64,000 nt of DNA, from positions 20,445,227-20,509,226 of the forward strand of contig JARWKL010000012.1 in assembly GCA_029961685.1 (NCBI GenBank), read 5' to 3'. Positions 36,245 through 49,132 of the stretch are shown piece by piece. The position numbers and the translations under genes are program-made. The notes beneath the pieces are model-generated. The model did no database searches and was not told the origin of the DNA. It saw nothing but the letters and a program-made list of their open reading frames with translations. Within the stretch, counting starts at the first letter, position 1. The number at the start of each line of letters is the position of its first letter. This stretch comes from Aristolochia californica (Eukaryota; Streptophyta; Magnoliopsida; Piperales; Aristolochiaceae).

Positions 36245-37321
36245 TTACATCGATTCAGCTTTGTTCTCCTGCTTCGTCTCGCTTCTATAGGATCCATAAA
36301 AGTAAGAGGTGAAACCCCAGATGCAGAGAGCCAGTGCCATTCCCTTCTCTCCTGTAAACTTTTCATGGAAGAATATCACAGCAGCAACCTCAGTCATTGG
36401 AAGGAGAGTTGCTGTTAGCACAACTGAGAAAAGAGAGGTTGTGCAGAAAATAACTCCCATCATCCCCACTAACAGAAACTGAAACGCTACTGCACAGCAA
36501 GCTAAGACTACGTAATACTTGACTTCTCCGAGCTCATAGGCCCTGGCTTCCCTGGCGATTGCTGAAAAATCATTGTTTATCAGCATCCCAATCGTGCAGA
36601 AAACAGTTGCAAAGAAGGCGGTGCCGAACTGAAACTGCATCACCACTGTGTAAGTAATGGCTTTGCTTGCCTTCGTGAAGGCAGTCTCGATGCAAGGCAG
36701 AAGGAATCCAAGCAGTGAAGCTGCTCCCAGTGTTATGACGAAACCCAACAAGTATTCGCCGTTCGTAACGCCGGGATGTCTGTCTCCGTTCTTCCTGATG
36801 CCCAGAAGGATGGCTCCGAGCGTCATCAACACAACGGCGTTAATGGAGTAAGGGGTGAATTTCTGCCTGATGATGATGAGAGAGAAGAAAGCCGTGAATG
36901 CAAGCTGGGTGGAGAAGAGTAAGGAGGAGGTCGAGACGGGAAGGTACGACAAGCCTAGGGAGTACATGAAGTTGTCAAGGCCGATGAAGAGGCCAATGAC
37001 TGCACTGGAAATCAGAAGCTTTGGTTCTGCCCAGAACGGGACGCCGGCAACCTTACTGCGACAGAATAGAACAGACAGTGGGATCAGAAGGATCGGAAAC
37101 CCGGCTGTTTGAATCCAGCTCGCTACCCATTTTCTGTTGCCTCCATGGAGATAGTAGAGCCTTATTAGCAAAGGCCCTCCAATGGTTCCCACAGCTGCAG
37201 CCGCAACGTTGAGCAAGAGGATCCCCAAGCTGATATGGCGTTTTGGTGCCACATCCATCTCAGTATTCTTGTTTTCAGGACAGAGAGCTTCCTCCAAGCT
37301 CCTTTCTCTCTCCATGGCCAT
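36245..37321 (-). CDS. Purine permease (PUP family) transporter, second copy
   Basis: A 358-residue intronless frame on the minus strand. It shares the whole architecture of the gene at 27006: GGPLLIRLYYLHGG (48-61), SWIQTAGFPILLIPLS (68-83), LPVSTSSLLFSTQLAF (127-142) and GFTSYFYG near the C-terminus, with about ten membrane segments. The hydrophilic tails differ most between the two proteins. The substrate class is purines, cytokinins or related heterocycles; a specific substrate cannot be assigned. It is convergently oriented with the first copy, so the pair could give overlapping antisense transcripts only by long read-through. ATG at 37321 or the next methionine (codon 3) are both possible. 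A TATA-like element lies about 110 bases upstream. No lesions seen. Confidence 0.95.
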   Translation of the reverse strand: MAMERERSLEEALCPENKNTEMDVAPKRHISLGILLLNVAAAAVGTIGGPLLIRLYYLHGGNRKWVASWIQTAGFPILLIPLSVLFCRSKVAGVPFWAEPKLLISSAVIGLFIGLDNFMYSLGLSYLPVSTSSLLFSTQLAFTAFFSLIIIRQKFTPYSINAVVLMTLGAILLGIRKNGDRHPGVTNGEYLLGFVITLGAASLLGFLLPCIETAFTKASKAITYTVVMQFQFGTAFFATVFCTIGMLINNDFSAIAREARAYELGEVKYYVVLACCAVAFQFLLVGMMGVIFCTTSLFSVVLTATLLPMTEVAAVIFFHEKFTGEKGMALALCIWGFTSYFYGSYRSETKQENKAESM

Positions 37322-37430
37322 AGGTTTTGTTTCCGAACAAGGAGAATTGGGTGTCTTTCAGTTAAATCTCTCGTCTTTTCTGCAATTATCTGATTTTGAT
37401 GGATGGGGAAGGACGAAGAGAGGAGCTAAT

Positions 37431-37440
37431 TATTTATAGT
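37431..37440 (-). promoter_or_regulatory. Probable TATA box of the second purine permease
   Basis: ACTATAAATA on the minus strand, about 110 bases upstream of the start codon. Confidence 0.55.
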
Positions 37441-38037
37441 GTCTTTGTTTCACTTTATCTGCCTACAACGAAGCACGATATTTCTCTTTGCTCCATTGTT
37501 TCTCACTGAAAGAAAGCTTTCGTTTAGAAGTAGTAAATAGCAGCAGTCGTGCTTGACCACATACAAAAGGCTTTCTGAAAATAACAAGATTAACCAATGG
37601 AACTACAGTCAGTTCATAGTAACATACATGTACTTGATAATATCTACTTGGGGAACGGTTGATATTGATGGTCAAAGTTCAAATAAGTCTGCTGTGGTAA
37701 AGTTTTCTGCCAAGATCAGTGTCATCAGAACTACGCCATATGCCTCATGGCCATAAAAAGATCTCCGTTGTAGAAGAACCAAAAAAGGCTTTGCGAGCAT
37801 TTTCTTGGTGCCGTTGAAACCAAACCTCCCGCTACCTACGCAAGCCTCAGCGAAGTGGTGACTGTGAACAGTGAGGCGGTTTCTGCTCGAGAAGAACGAG
37901 AGTGATGATTCTGAGCTGGGGTCGGCTTAAGAACCATAAAGAACAAGGGCAAATAAAAAGCTATGAATCTTTACACTGACACAGTTGCAGAGACGGCGGG
38001 ACCTGGTGTGCTGCTTGTCCGGAATTGGCAATGTTGT
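37441..38037. other. Upstream region of the second purine permease, no gene
   Basis: No repeat or exon recognised. Confidence 0.35.
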
Positions 38038-39658
38038 GGTTGATCAATCATGTTTTATATTTTTTGTCTACGTACTTCTGGATGATCGATCATTGGCAGA
38101 AGTTGATCAATCATTCTAGTGCCAATTCAACTTGTTTCAAATGATGTTTATGATATTCTTAAACATGTTTATATGTCATTTATGACCTAAAGTTCCATAT
38201 TCATAATTGTACTGAGTTTAGGAATACTCTCTTACATTTTTTACTGAGTTTAGGAATACCCATCTACAAGTGAGGCAACATGAAAGTGAGTGATTTTTGT
38301 GTTGGTCCAAGGCATCAAAACCTTTGAGAATTCCATGGTTTTGATGATAACAAAATAGTAGCTATGGTGCTACTAATGTTTTATATGAGAGTATTTAAAA
38401 AGCCTGAAATGAATATTGGAGTTTGTGAGACCAAGAAACAAGGGAAAAAAAGGAGCCATGGAATATAGGACACTGGCTTGACAAGACTCGTTTTGTCATA
38501 TATATATATTTGAGGTTTAGGTATGATTTTTATTTCCAAGACTAACTAAGCTTGTTCTCTAAGTTTGACTGAGTCCACATACAAGACCCATCACAAGAAG
38601 AAAAAAACCAAGTGATATGCCTTCATGTGTATTCAAGGTCCGATACAATGTTCAAGTTGTTCTCTAAGCTTGTTCTCTAAATCGTCAAGTCAAGTTGCCT
38701 TTGGAGGCTACCAAGAGCCTGAATTCCTCAAAACACATGTGCCAACATTTTGTTCTAGTTGTGTGGATATCGACTACTACATTGAAGGCCCTCGGTCAAT
38801 AGGGGAGACACGATAAGACACTGGAGAGTCCTATTAGAGTGGTCAAAGATGAAGTCCGCCGCAGATACCTGGTCTTTCATGGACTACTTGATATGAGAAT
38901 AGAATTCTCAAGGCTTGCAGCCAAATGCAATGAAAGTACTCCAACAGGATAAATAAAGGGAATTCTCGTAAATTACCTAATTAAAAATTTTTATTTATAA
39001 AAATAGCCTATTTAGTAATTACATAATTAAAAATACCTAATCAATAATGACAGGTGTTAATTAGATTAGAAAAAAATTAATAATAAATTTTATTTTTTAT
39101 TATAATAAATAGAAGCAAATAAAACATGAACAACAAATAAATTTTTCTTTAAAAAAATATCTTAAATCATTAATGAAGATGTTAATTATAATATAAGGAT
39201 ATTTTTAATAATTAATATATTTATTTATTTTATTATAATGTTGTGGTAGACAATTATGTGTTTGATGACATGACAACTAACGTGGACGCGACGGTTACAT
39301 GGCAGGTTCTAATTTTGTATGGCAACGTGGTAGATGACATGGCACCACATCATCAGTTTTCATTGTCCAATGCAGTGTTGTACCAGTCAAATTTGGGCAT
39401 TTTCCTAATTATGTTTCTAAATTGGTTATTTTCCTAAATAGTTTTTTTAATAGGGTAGTTTTCTAAAATTCCAAAAAATAAAATTAGAAGAAAACGATAC
39501 ACATGATTTTATATTATGTAGTTTTGGTTAATTTTCTTTTTGAAGAGGCACAAAATCCTAGAATAACAAATTTGTTGCTTCTAAGTTTGAATTTTATACT
39601 AATTATATAGGTTAACACTTAATATATTATAATAAAAACCCTCATAGGTGTTAAAGAA
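38038..39658. other. LTR remnants and AT-rich sequence
   Basis: GATC-rich modules at 38039-38120 (GTTGATCAATCAT, GGATGATCGATCATTGG) match the style of the larger cluster at 47960-48420. TGTTGGTCCAAGGC followed by TTTTGATGATAACAAAATA at 38301-38360 looks like the start of a copia LTR. No gene. Confidence 0.45.
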
Positions 39659-40598
<940 letters not shown>

Positions 40599-40661
40599 TC
40601 AGGGACGTTGGTCACTATTTATTGCTAATGTTTGGCTTGCTCTCAGTATATTACAACTCAG

Positions 40662-40966
40662 TGTTATAGTCATGGGTTAAGTACTTGGCTTTTCGCTACC
40701 AAAAAGATCAGTCTTTTGGTATGTATTGGCTAGGTGCTTAACATTTGGTATCAGAACGGGCACCACATTGCGAGTTCGAATCACGGCAAGGGCGATCGCA
40801 TCGACCCAGACGCGGCGACCATGTAACAGTGGACCAGCGTTGCCAGTGTTAGGCCGCCGAGGTCATCGGTTCGTAAAGGTGGATCTATTGTTATGGTCTT
40901 GGGTTAAGTACATGGCTTTCCGCTGCCAAAAAGATTAGTATTTTGGTATGTATTGGCTATGTAACA
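40662..40966 (+). mobile_element. Complete very small TRIM (family T2)
   Basis: Direct repeats 40662-40743 (82 bp) and 40889-40966 (78 bp, with a 4-bp length difference), both TGTTAT...TAACA. The primer site TGGTATCAGAAC is at 40746. The GC-rich internal part of 145 bp is non-coding. Flanking pentamers are CTCAG and CTCAA. It is unrelated in sequence to the T1 TRIMs. Just after the primer site, AGTTCGAATCA (40773-40783) resembles a tRNA B box with mismatches at its ends. Confidence 0.82.
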
Positions 40967-41707
40967 CTCAACAACACATACATTTGATGAGAAGTTTCAC
41001 AATAATAGATGTGCTCTTAAAGAAGATGTCTCTCTTGCCAAAACACTTTGTGAACATGTCAGGTTGTTGGTTACTTATAAAAATAACATTCATATCTCTA
41101 TCTTCTAATGAACGACTAACAACCTTTTTGGTCTTTTAAAAATTAAAATGGCTGGGCTTATAATCTATTAGCAATTAGAATTCTCAATCACTAGCCGCCA
41201 AGAAGACCATGGAAAGTAGCTTGATGAGATTGAGAAGAAATACCCCAAGTTCATAAATGGTGCACCAGTTAACTTAAGGAAGAAAACAAGAGGAATTCCA
41301 AATGATGGCGATGATAGAGAGTGCTCTCTATTGTTCCAATAGAAAACCATATAAAAACTACACTCATCTCTCTCCTCTGCCTATTCCTTCAACATTTATT
41401 TAACCTTTCATTTTGTTTCTAACATAGACACAAACACTATGATTAATTTTTCATATTTTTTTATGACAACACAAATGCAAGAAAACCCATTGTAAAGTAT
41501 TTTTTAATAGATATATTTTTCAATGAGAAAACCAATCTAATTATAAATGATATTTTCATCATTTTAATTGTTTATTGTGTCACTTTCAACCCTTACTAAG
41601 TTTCATGCTCGTATATTTATGTAGTTAATATCCAGCTCTAGGCACATGACTGATGTCATTTTCTTTCTTTGAACCCAGCTAGATCCAATTGGATCTATTT
41701 ATGTAGT
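40967..41707. other. No recognised feature
   Basis: AT-rich sequence; no gene. Confidence 0.3.
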
Positions 41708-42329
41708 TAGGATCATTGGGTTAATTAATTAAGGTGGATAAGGTAAGAATGAACTAATTAGTTTGTGGTTAATGTCCAAATGTTGCGTCTTATATCTTAT
41801 AATTTTAAATAAGATTTTTTGAATGCTATAATTTCTAATATGTTTGAAGTCCATTAAAAGTAGGGGTATAGGAAAATCAATACTTAAGTTAAAATAATTA
41901 TTAAAAAGAAAAAAACGCTGACTTTTCCCCTTTCTATTGCATGTTGAAGAGAAATCTTTCCCCCCATTCACATAGCAAAATTCAATATCCCTCCTCTCAT
42001 GTGTATGGCATGGGGCTTAATCTTGCCCTAGAGAATGGAGAGTCTCCCTCATTGGTCTTAGGAGTCGAAACCAACCTCAGTGGATTTTGAACAAAATAAT
42101 GATAATAATCACAAAAGAGGGTAATGCTTATCACTCAAAAGACAACAATAAAAACCCAAAGGGTACCAATAGAAAATTCTCAAGGGGTTGGCCTAAGAGG
42201 GTAAACAAGAGTACAAAAAAGATGGTAGGAGAAATGCAACCGAATAAAAGGGAAATGGAGGATTAAAGGAAGAGAAAATAGCCACCACCGTAATAAGAAA
42301 GAGATTGTAATGTAGTACTGAAATAACTT

Positions 42330-43687
42330 AACAAATTTGACCAAGTATGGCCCAAGAGGGAGATAAAAAATAGTTCCTCTATGAACATGATGATCAAGGA
42401 AACTTAAAAAAATCCTATAAAAAAGTTTTGAGGTGGAACATCATAATGGAATTTTTTTAAATATTGACTTCTCATATAAAACAATTAATTTTAACACAAC
42501 TTGACCAATTTGGAAAGAAAATACTGAATAGATAAATTATGGAATAAGAGAGATTTAAGACATTATTATTTGTAATTTAGAAAAAATTTCTAACTCAAAT
42601 TTCAGACTTTGTCAAAAAAACCTAAACTCATAATGGGAAAAACTTCTCTCAAGGAAACTAATGTAATGTGAGATCAAACAAAATAAAATTGTAAGGAAGG
42701 AAAGATGCCAAATTTAGTAAAATCTTGACTAGAGTTTGAAAACAAATAGGAAACTTAACCAACATTAGCAACTAAAAAAGTGAAGCAAAAAACTCGGATT
42801 AAATTCGAATTTTCGCATCCAACAGGATACTAGCATGACCTTTGATTTTTCTAATATGGATATATCTCTAGAAAAATCAGATCGAGAAATGATTTATTGG
42901 GATAGAAAGTAGACACATATCTTTCTTTTGAGATAATTTTTAAAATAAATTCTCAGGCATGTTGGTACAAACTGTTCAAAAAGTTGATGCTTTATGTTGC
43001 ATCACGAAACTTTTCTGTTGCTTGACCTCTGTTGCTTTAGATGTCGATTTATCTTTGTAAAAAAAAGCTAACTTCATCAATGTTTTTTTAGTTGAAAACT
43101 AAATTCAAAGATCTTTCCAATGGTATATAATTTTCTATATAAAAATTATGGTAAACGAGGTAAGAAAACCACTAAACACTGGAATTGGAAGAGAAACTAA
43201 AGGAAACTAGAAAATTGTTTTTTTTTTTCTTTTTCTTCTTCATCTTCTTACTCCCTTTCTTCTCCATCTTCTTCTCCTTTTCCATGTTAGATCATTGCAC
43301 GCTCTGATACCATGATGATTTCTAGGGTCAACACATAAACATAAAAGATCTCAAGGGAAGGAGAGAAGAGAGGAACTCTAGCTTCTGTACTAGAGGAGAG
43401 AAGAAGCCAAAGGAGAGAAAGAAGAGGAAAAGAGAGAGGGGTATAAGGATGAATTTGAGCCAAGAGAAAGAGACTTGAATGTTCTACCCCATGCCTTGAG
43501 GTTGTATTTATAGTTGTGGAAAGGTGTTTACAATGACTATAATGCTCTTAGGGCTACATGCTTTAAAAGGAAAAATACATAAGAGGATATACACCGGTTT
43601 TTATAATTACAATTCTATGTCATTTGTATGAAATTTGTCCTTATTTACTAGCCATGCCACCCCTACACACATCAGTGTCTTTTAACA
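42330..43687 (-). mobile_element. Family-A element remnant with 5' LTR (copy A)
   Basis: LTR 43313-43687 (375 bp), next to a perfect primer site on the minus strand, TGGTATCAGAGCGTGC (43297-43312). The interior is homologous to the complete element at 17695-20039. No 3' LTR was recognised; the duplication edge may have removed it. Confidence 0.75.
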
Positions 43688-44585
43688 TGAAGAGTTGATT
43701 GAAGCAGCTGAAAAAAAGGGAGTAAGAGTGGCAGGCACAAAAAGAAATTCCATATATCTAACAACTATTGATATAGAGAGTAATGACCCAAATTAGAAAG
43801 ATGGCTTCTCGAATTGATGGACCAAAGGAGGTAGTGGCTCACAAGATCTAACTTTGTAGGGTTTTTTCATGCATTTTTAGGTATTTTTATGCACATTGCC
43901 AAAAAAATTTGAGTCAGTGAACTTTTTATATCAATGAATTTGTTTCGCATTTTTTATTACTTAATTGTATATTTTAAAATTTTAAAATTTGTAAAGAGAG
44001 AAACAAAAAAATATATAAAATAATTAAATAAGATTATATAAAAAATTAGTAAAATAAAAAATTCTACCAATGAAAAGTTTGTCATACGAAACCAAATCAT
44101 GATGACTAACAAAATATTTGTTATTGGATACATCTTCTGCCGGCAAATTCTATTTCTTTGTTAGAACATTTCTTCCCAATTTTCATCGTCTAAAAATATT
44201 CTTCCCTTGACGACTTGTGGTTAAGAACAGTTTTGCATATGGGAGAGTCTAAAAATATTCTTCCCTTGATGAGATAATATTGTGGTCAAGAACAGTTTTA
44301 CATAATATTGTGGTCCTATTCCAACGACGTTTTGGTCTGTTTTTACTTATCCTTCAATAATTTTTGAAGGACAAGTCTCCAAGGAGATATACCTTTCCAG
44401 GATATGGAGGAGCATTCAAGATTGGTAAAGCAATCTAGCATTCAGAATATGAAAGGTGAATTGCCTTAGAGAGTTAGATGCCATTCGAGCTGTGACAAAA
44501 TTAACCTATGTAAGCTCAGTTCTATAGAAGTTAATATACAGTATTCATCTGCACTAAAAAAAAAACGCACTTGTTCATGTAATAA
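43688..44585. other. Peroxidase 3' flank, no gene
   Basis: AT-rich. It includes two copies of a TCTAAAAATATTCTTCCCTTGA motif region at about 44190-44280, also present in copy B. The uninterrupted counterpart of the copia target (CCATTCGAGCTGTGAC) is at 44482-44497. Confidence 0.5.
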
Positions 44586-45897
44586 TCAATTAAACTGGGA
44601 ACAAACCCGCCTTATCTCTCCCCTGGAACCAGTTTTCACACCAATCTGACCCATTTTCACAATTGATTCAGTGAAATCTGATTCAAAAATTGGTCTAAAT
44701 ACCTCACTTACAAATCCCATGTAGGAATCAACCACTGTTCTTGTCGATTCATCATCGTAAAGCTTAGCATCTGTTTCAATTACTCCAAATCCATCTCTGA
44801 TGTTTCGTAGGATACTATCATCAAAGCTGAACTCACTTTCCCGATCGAGGGCTAACCGGACATTGACGTTACCGTTTTTAGGACACCTTGCCATGAGTTC
44901 CGGTAGGAATTCCGGGTTGATCGATGGATCGGAACCACTGCCTGGGCTGAAGTCGTACAGTCTTTTCTGTAGGAAGAAGCATGCAGTGGTTCCAATGGTA
45001 TGTGCAGCTGAAAGTTGAAGTTTTCGTCACATAATTACGCAAAATGGATTGTGTTTTATGAATTATATAGTGTAAATGGAGTTTAGTTGTACGAATACCA
45101 CTGAGAAGAACTAAATCTTTCTCGGAAAGCCCTTTCCGAAAGAATTTGGCCTTGATCTGTTGGATTGAGTCCTCCACCTCCGGCATGTTATCGGCGTCTG
45201 AAACGTTAGAAATCCCGCCGTCTCGTCTACCAGTCGGAACCTGGTAACTTGGTCCATTGCTCTGCAACCACTAGCAGGAGTTAATTGCGTTATAACAGTA
45301 AATTTCCAATCTGGTTTCACTTTTAGATTCAAATTTATCGATCGCAAAAATGTAAAGAAAGACTATTTTACTTCCTGGAGCATGTACCAGAACAATGGAG
45401 TCTCGAGAGGCTAATGCTACAATGTCTGCGCAGGAGACGGTACCAGGACACTCGGTTTCCAATGGGTCTTTGCATCCTCGATTATTTGGAATCCGCGTAG
45501 TCCTGCATGATTTGGTGATTCCATCTCGGCCTGCGGCCTTCTGATGAGTACCGATCCATCACAACCCTGATCAACATCAGAAATTTACAAAAAAATTTAA
45601 ACCAATTTTTGAAGTCTTTGATAAGCAATATACAGAGAGAAAGCGAGAGAAAGAGAGATCAGAGACCCTGACGAAGCAGTCATGGTAATGCAACCTCAGC
45701 AGCGCTGCTGCAATGGTGGGATCCCTTTGAACAGCTTCAGAGACGACAGAACTGATGATGTCCTCCGCATTTGGACACGTAGAAGAGTAGAATCCCACCA
45801 TGAGCTGCCCACCTGCAACGCCCAAAAGACTGCTAACTAGAGCGGAAACAAAAGTGATAGACCAGGCAGTTGTCAGAACAAACTTCGCAGACGCCAT
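44586..45897 (-). pseudogene. Class III peroxidase, copy A, frameshifted
   Basis: Four minus-strand exons: 45667-45897, 45388-45566, 45099-45261 and 44586-45007, with GT/AG junctions. Exon 2 is 179 nt instead of the 180 nt of copy B: one base is missing in the CAATGGGTC context at about 45463. The frame is lost near residue 112, after the distal-histidine region and before the proximal histidine. All other landmarks remain: signal peptide, [24 protein letters not shown] and AAHTIG. Promoter and introns are nearly identical to copy B, so inactivation is recent, or the base is a sequencing error. Confidence 0.85.
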
Positions 45898-45944
45898 GAG
45901 GAAGAAAGAAAGAAGCGTTGCAGAGGAAGAATAAAGGTGACGGC

Positions 45945-45956
45945 GTTTAATATAGC
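45945..45956 (-). promoter_or_regulatory. Probable TATA box of peroxidase copy A
   Basis: GCTATATTAAAC on the minus strand, about 50-60 bases upstream of the ATG. Confidence 0.45.
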
Positions 45957-46946
45957 TTCAGTAGTGACAGGAGAAAAGAGGATTGAAAAGCTTCAACTAA
46001 CAAAGTACATGATGTGTGGCGTTTTTCTTCATCTCCATCTCGTACAGAAAGAAGATGGAGACAGATAGCTGAACAGGACTGCCACCTTGCTCGAATTTAA
46101 GTTCATCCATGTGATCTGTATGTGAAAGCCACAACTTCCTATCTTTGGTTCTACTAAAATTTGCAGTCTCGGGTACCCAAAACAATCAGAGTTATGGTTT
46201 GTTTTTAACAGTTTTTTCCTATCCGCGTGATTCTTCCCTTTGCTCACTTGGTTTTCAGTTTCTTGGGTTCTCATTTTTCATTCAAGATTTCTTACAGTCG
46301 TCGTCCCAATAAAGAAAGAAGAAAGGACAACTGAAATTTCTGCGACAGTGATGCAATTTGGAAGATACAATTTATACACCGCTTTACTCTTTTGGGGTGG
46401 ATTGAATAAAATACAGTCACGAACACATATTGGAACTGGGTGCATGTCAGAAACGCAAACTAGATAATTGTTTTCTTGATTGAATCTGCTGGATGGGCTA
46501 ACAAATATCAAATATAAAAAACAACTTTACCAACTTATAATGGCTAGTTTTTTTTTTAAACATTAAAAATGCATTATATATATCAACTCAGCCCAAACTT
46601 CAACACATGCTTGCTCACATGAGTTTCTAAGCTCCCAAGTGCTCCCAAGTGTTTTATCAAAATGGTAGAATTTCACATTGAAACCTATGTATTTATAAAC
46701 ATCGATTTAAGATCGAATTTAAATACTTGGTTTCTAAATTTTGGAAGCTCAATTCTTTACTATCATATCAATTAGGCTTTAATTTTCATATCAATTGACA
46801 GTTTTTTTTTAAAAATAACTTCGCATATTACCAATATTTCTAAGTTATCAAGTGCATTCATTTTGAAATCTAAATTAATAATTTTGTTGAAATTGCTGGT
46901 ATATTCATCCTAGGATTGTCATATTTTTATACTGGATTGTCATATT
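45957..46946. other. Peroxidase upstream region, no gene
   Basis: Colinear with 62526-63655 of copy B, except that copy B has about 300 extra bp. Confidence 0.4.
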
Positions 46947-47609
46947 TGTTAAGCTATCCAAACCTACACAAGAGAACATCTACATACAAAGACATGCAAA
47001 AGAAGATACAATTACGGAAGGGAACATCTATATGCAAAGATATATAAAGAAGGATACATCTACCTGGCAGAGGAAAGCATAACAAAGGAGGCAATGTCAC
47101 CATGCAAGACCATGAAAAGGTGATGTCCACCTCACCCATGCATGAATCTAGAAGACTCCTCTCCTACAATCACTTGAGGGCCCCACTAAAATCTTTTAAA
47201 GTTACTCAAGATCTCCTACAAATCATGAACAATCTACCCAAATTAATAAAAAAAAACTCCCAAATCACTCAATCAAAAGGAGAGAATCAAGGCCAAATCA
47301 ATCACTTAAGAGGAGAAAATCAAGATCCAAGAATCATGGGAGAAGAAATGAAAGAACAACACATTGATTGAAGGAAGATCAAATTGATTTGTATAAAAAT
47401 GTAAGACACCTAGATGACACCACACATGAGGACATGAGTGGTCTTTTTATTAGTTTTGAAAAACAAAATAAAACAATGTAAACTCACCTCACTCATTTAA
47501 TTCAAGTCATTCAAAATTCCGTTCACTTTGGTTCCCACTCTTGGTGTTGGTCTCGAGTGCTTTCAAGCACTTCCCATTTATTCATTCATGGGAGCCTAAA
47601 GTTTCTCAT
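46947..47609 (+). mobile_element. Candidate LTR with primer-site-like end
   Basis: Begins TGTTAAGCTATCC and ends TTTCTCA directly before TGGTATTAGAATAGG (47610), a decayed initiator tRNA-Met site. Its first part recurs at 63657-64000 in copy B. No second LTR or coding interior was identified. Confidence 0.45.
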
Positions 47610-47959
47610 GGTATTAGAATAGGTACTCACACTTTATTATCATAAGATCCTAAATTCGTTTCCTCTCTTCTTCTCTTTCACACTCTCCCTCTCTCGTTCT
47701 TCTTCTGTCTTACAACTTCACTCTCGTTTTTTCTCTCTTTCTCCTTCTTCTGTGATTAACTACTTTATTATTAGAGGAACCTAAATCTAACAAGAGAGTA
47801 TTCCTATACGTTTTTTTAGTACAATAGTGAATATGGAGCTTTATGTCATACAATGCATGTATGCATATTTAGGAATATCATAAACATCTCTTTAAACATG
47901 TTAGAGCTCCTAGACAAGATCATTCCCATGCTTTTAAAGTCAACTTGGTTGAACTGGCA
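47610..47959. other. Pyrimidine-rich tract then AT-rich sequence
   Basis: TTCTTCTCTTTCACACTCTCC-type runs at 47660-47750, perhaps element leader. No gene. Confidence 0.35.
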
Positions 47960-48420
47960 CTGGAATGATCGATCGGCATGTGCATACGATCGATCTTTAA
48001 AAAATGTTCAATCCAAAATTATAGAGCATGATCGATCAACCATAGTCTTTTGATTGGTCATCCCGAACATAGCCATTTCATGTTATAAAGTATTATTGAT
48101 CATCCCATGTGGATTGATCAATCAATATTGTCCAGGCAATCATATTTTACATGGAATGATTGATCATCCCACATGATTGGTCGATTAGGCAAAATCTTGC
48201 CAATGAAGGAAATAAAGCATGATCGATCATACTTGCATTGCACAGCCAAACGGAATTCTAATTAATCGATCATCCCCTCATAATGATCAATCAACATAAC
48301 TTTTGAGGGCCAACAGTAATATATTGATCGATCAATAAGTCACATTCTGACATAAAAAGAGATGCTATGATCGGTTAATCGATCAATCGCTTTACAATGA
48401 ACGATCAATCAATGTACTGA
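47960..48420. repeat. Cluster of palindromic GATCGATC/TTGATCATCCC modules
   Basis: About 18 GATC tetramers by hand count in about 460 bp, in irregularly spaced modules such as ATGATCGATC, ATTGATCATCCC and CGATCAATC. It lies upstream of the copia primer site at 49133, so it is probably within that element's 5' LTR. Confidence 0.75.
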
Positions 48421-49132
48421 TTTTTTGCAAACAGGAAAAAAATGGCTAGTTTGGCTTGGAAAAGTTATACCACCAAACCATACATAAAGAAGTTAATGAG
48501 TATTTATTGGCAAATCCTGTGAGTATTTACTCTCAATCTTGCAAATCTTCTCAAAAGAGCTCTATAGAAAAAGAGAGAGCCTTAACCTTGCAAAATCCTT
48601 TCCTCTTTCCATTCCTTTCCTTGCTTTACATTCTAGACAAGCTTTTCCACTCCATCTTGTACAATTAAAGAAGTGGAAGCATGGATCTCTCAAGGAGAAG
48701 GAGCTCTCTGAATAAAGGGTGCAAGTTTTCCTTTCTTTTGTTTTCAATTTGTGAAAAGTTCATCTAGAACCTATGCAATCTAGATTGAAAGAGCCAACTA
48801 GAGATCGAATCTACCACCAATATCTCGGGGAGATTGTGATTGTAAAAGCGTATATTGAGCAACACATGGCTTAAAGAGGGTCAAAATTTTTAGTGTGTAC
48901 ATTCCAGCTATGAGAGCTTAAAATAGTGGAATTTCCTAAGCAAGGGTTCTTGGGTGGTGAATGCCATTAGGAGAGCATTAACAAAAAAAATATTCTTGTG
49001 TTATGGTGCGTAAATGTTTATTTTCAATCAAAATTATGAATTTGCATAATATTTTATAAACACACCTTACATTGCTTTTAATTTGAAATACTCAATCCTC
49101 CCCCATCTTGGGAATCTATCTAGGCCAACAAT

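Larger units (their letters stand above)
41708..47270. repeat. Tandem duplication II, copy A
   Basis: From GGGTTAATTAATTAAGG, the sequence is colinear with 51738 onward (offset 10030 bp, then about 16570 bp after the copia insertion in copy B). It holds a family-A remnant, the peroxidase pseudogene and the candidate LTR at 46947. Because copy B still matches where the window ends, the right limit is unknown. Confidence 0.92.
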
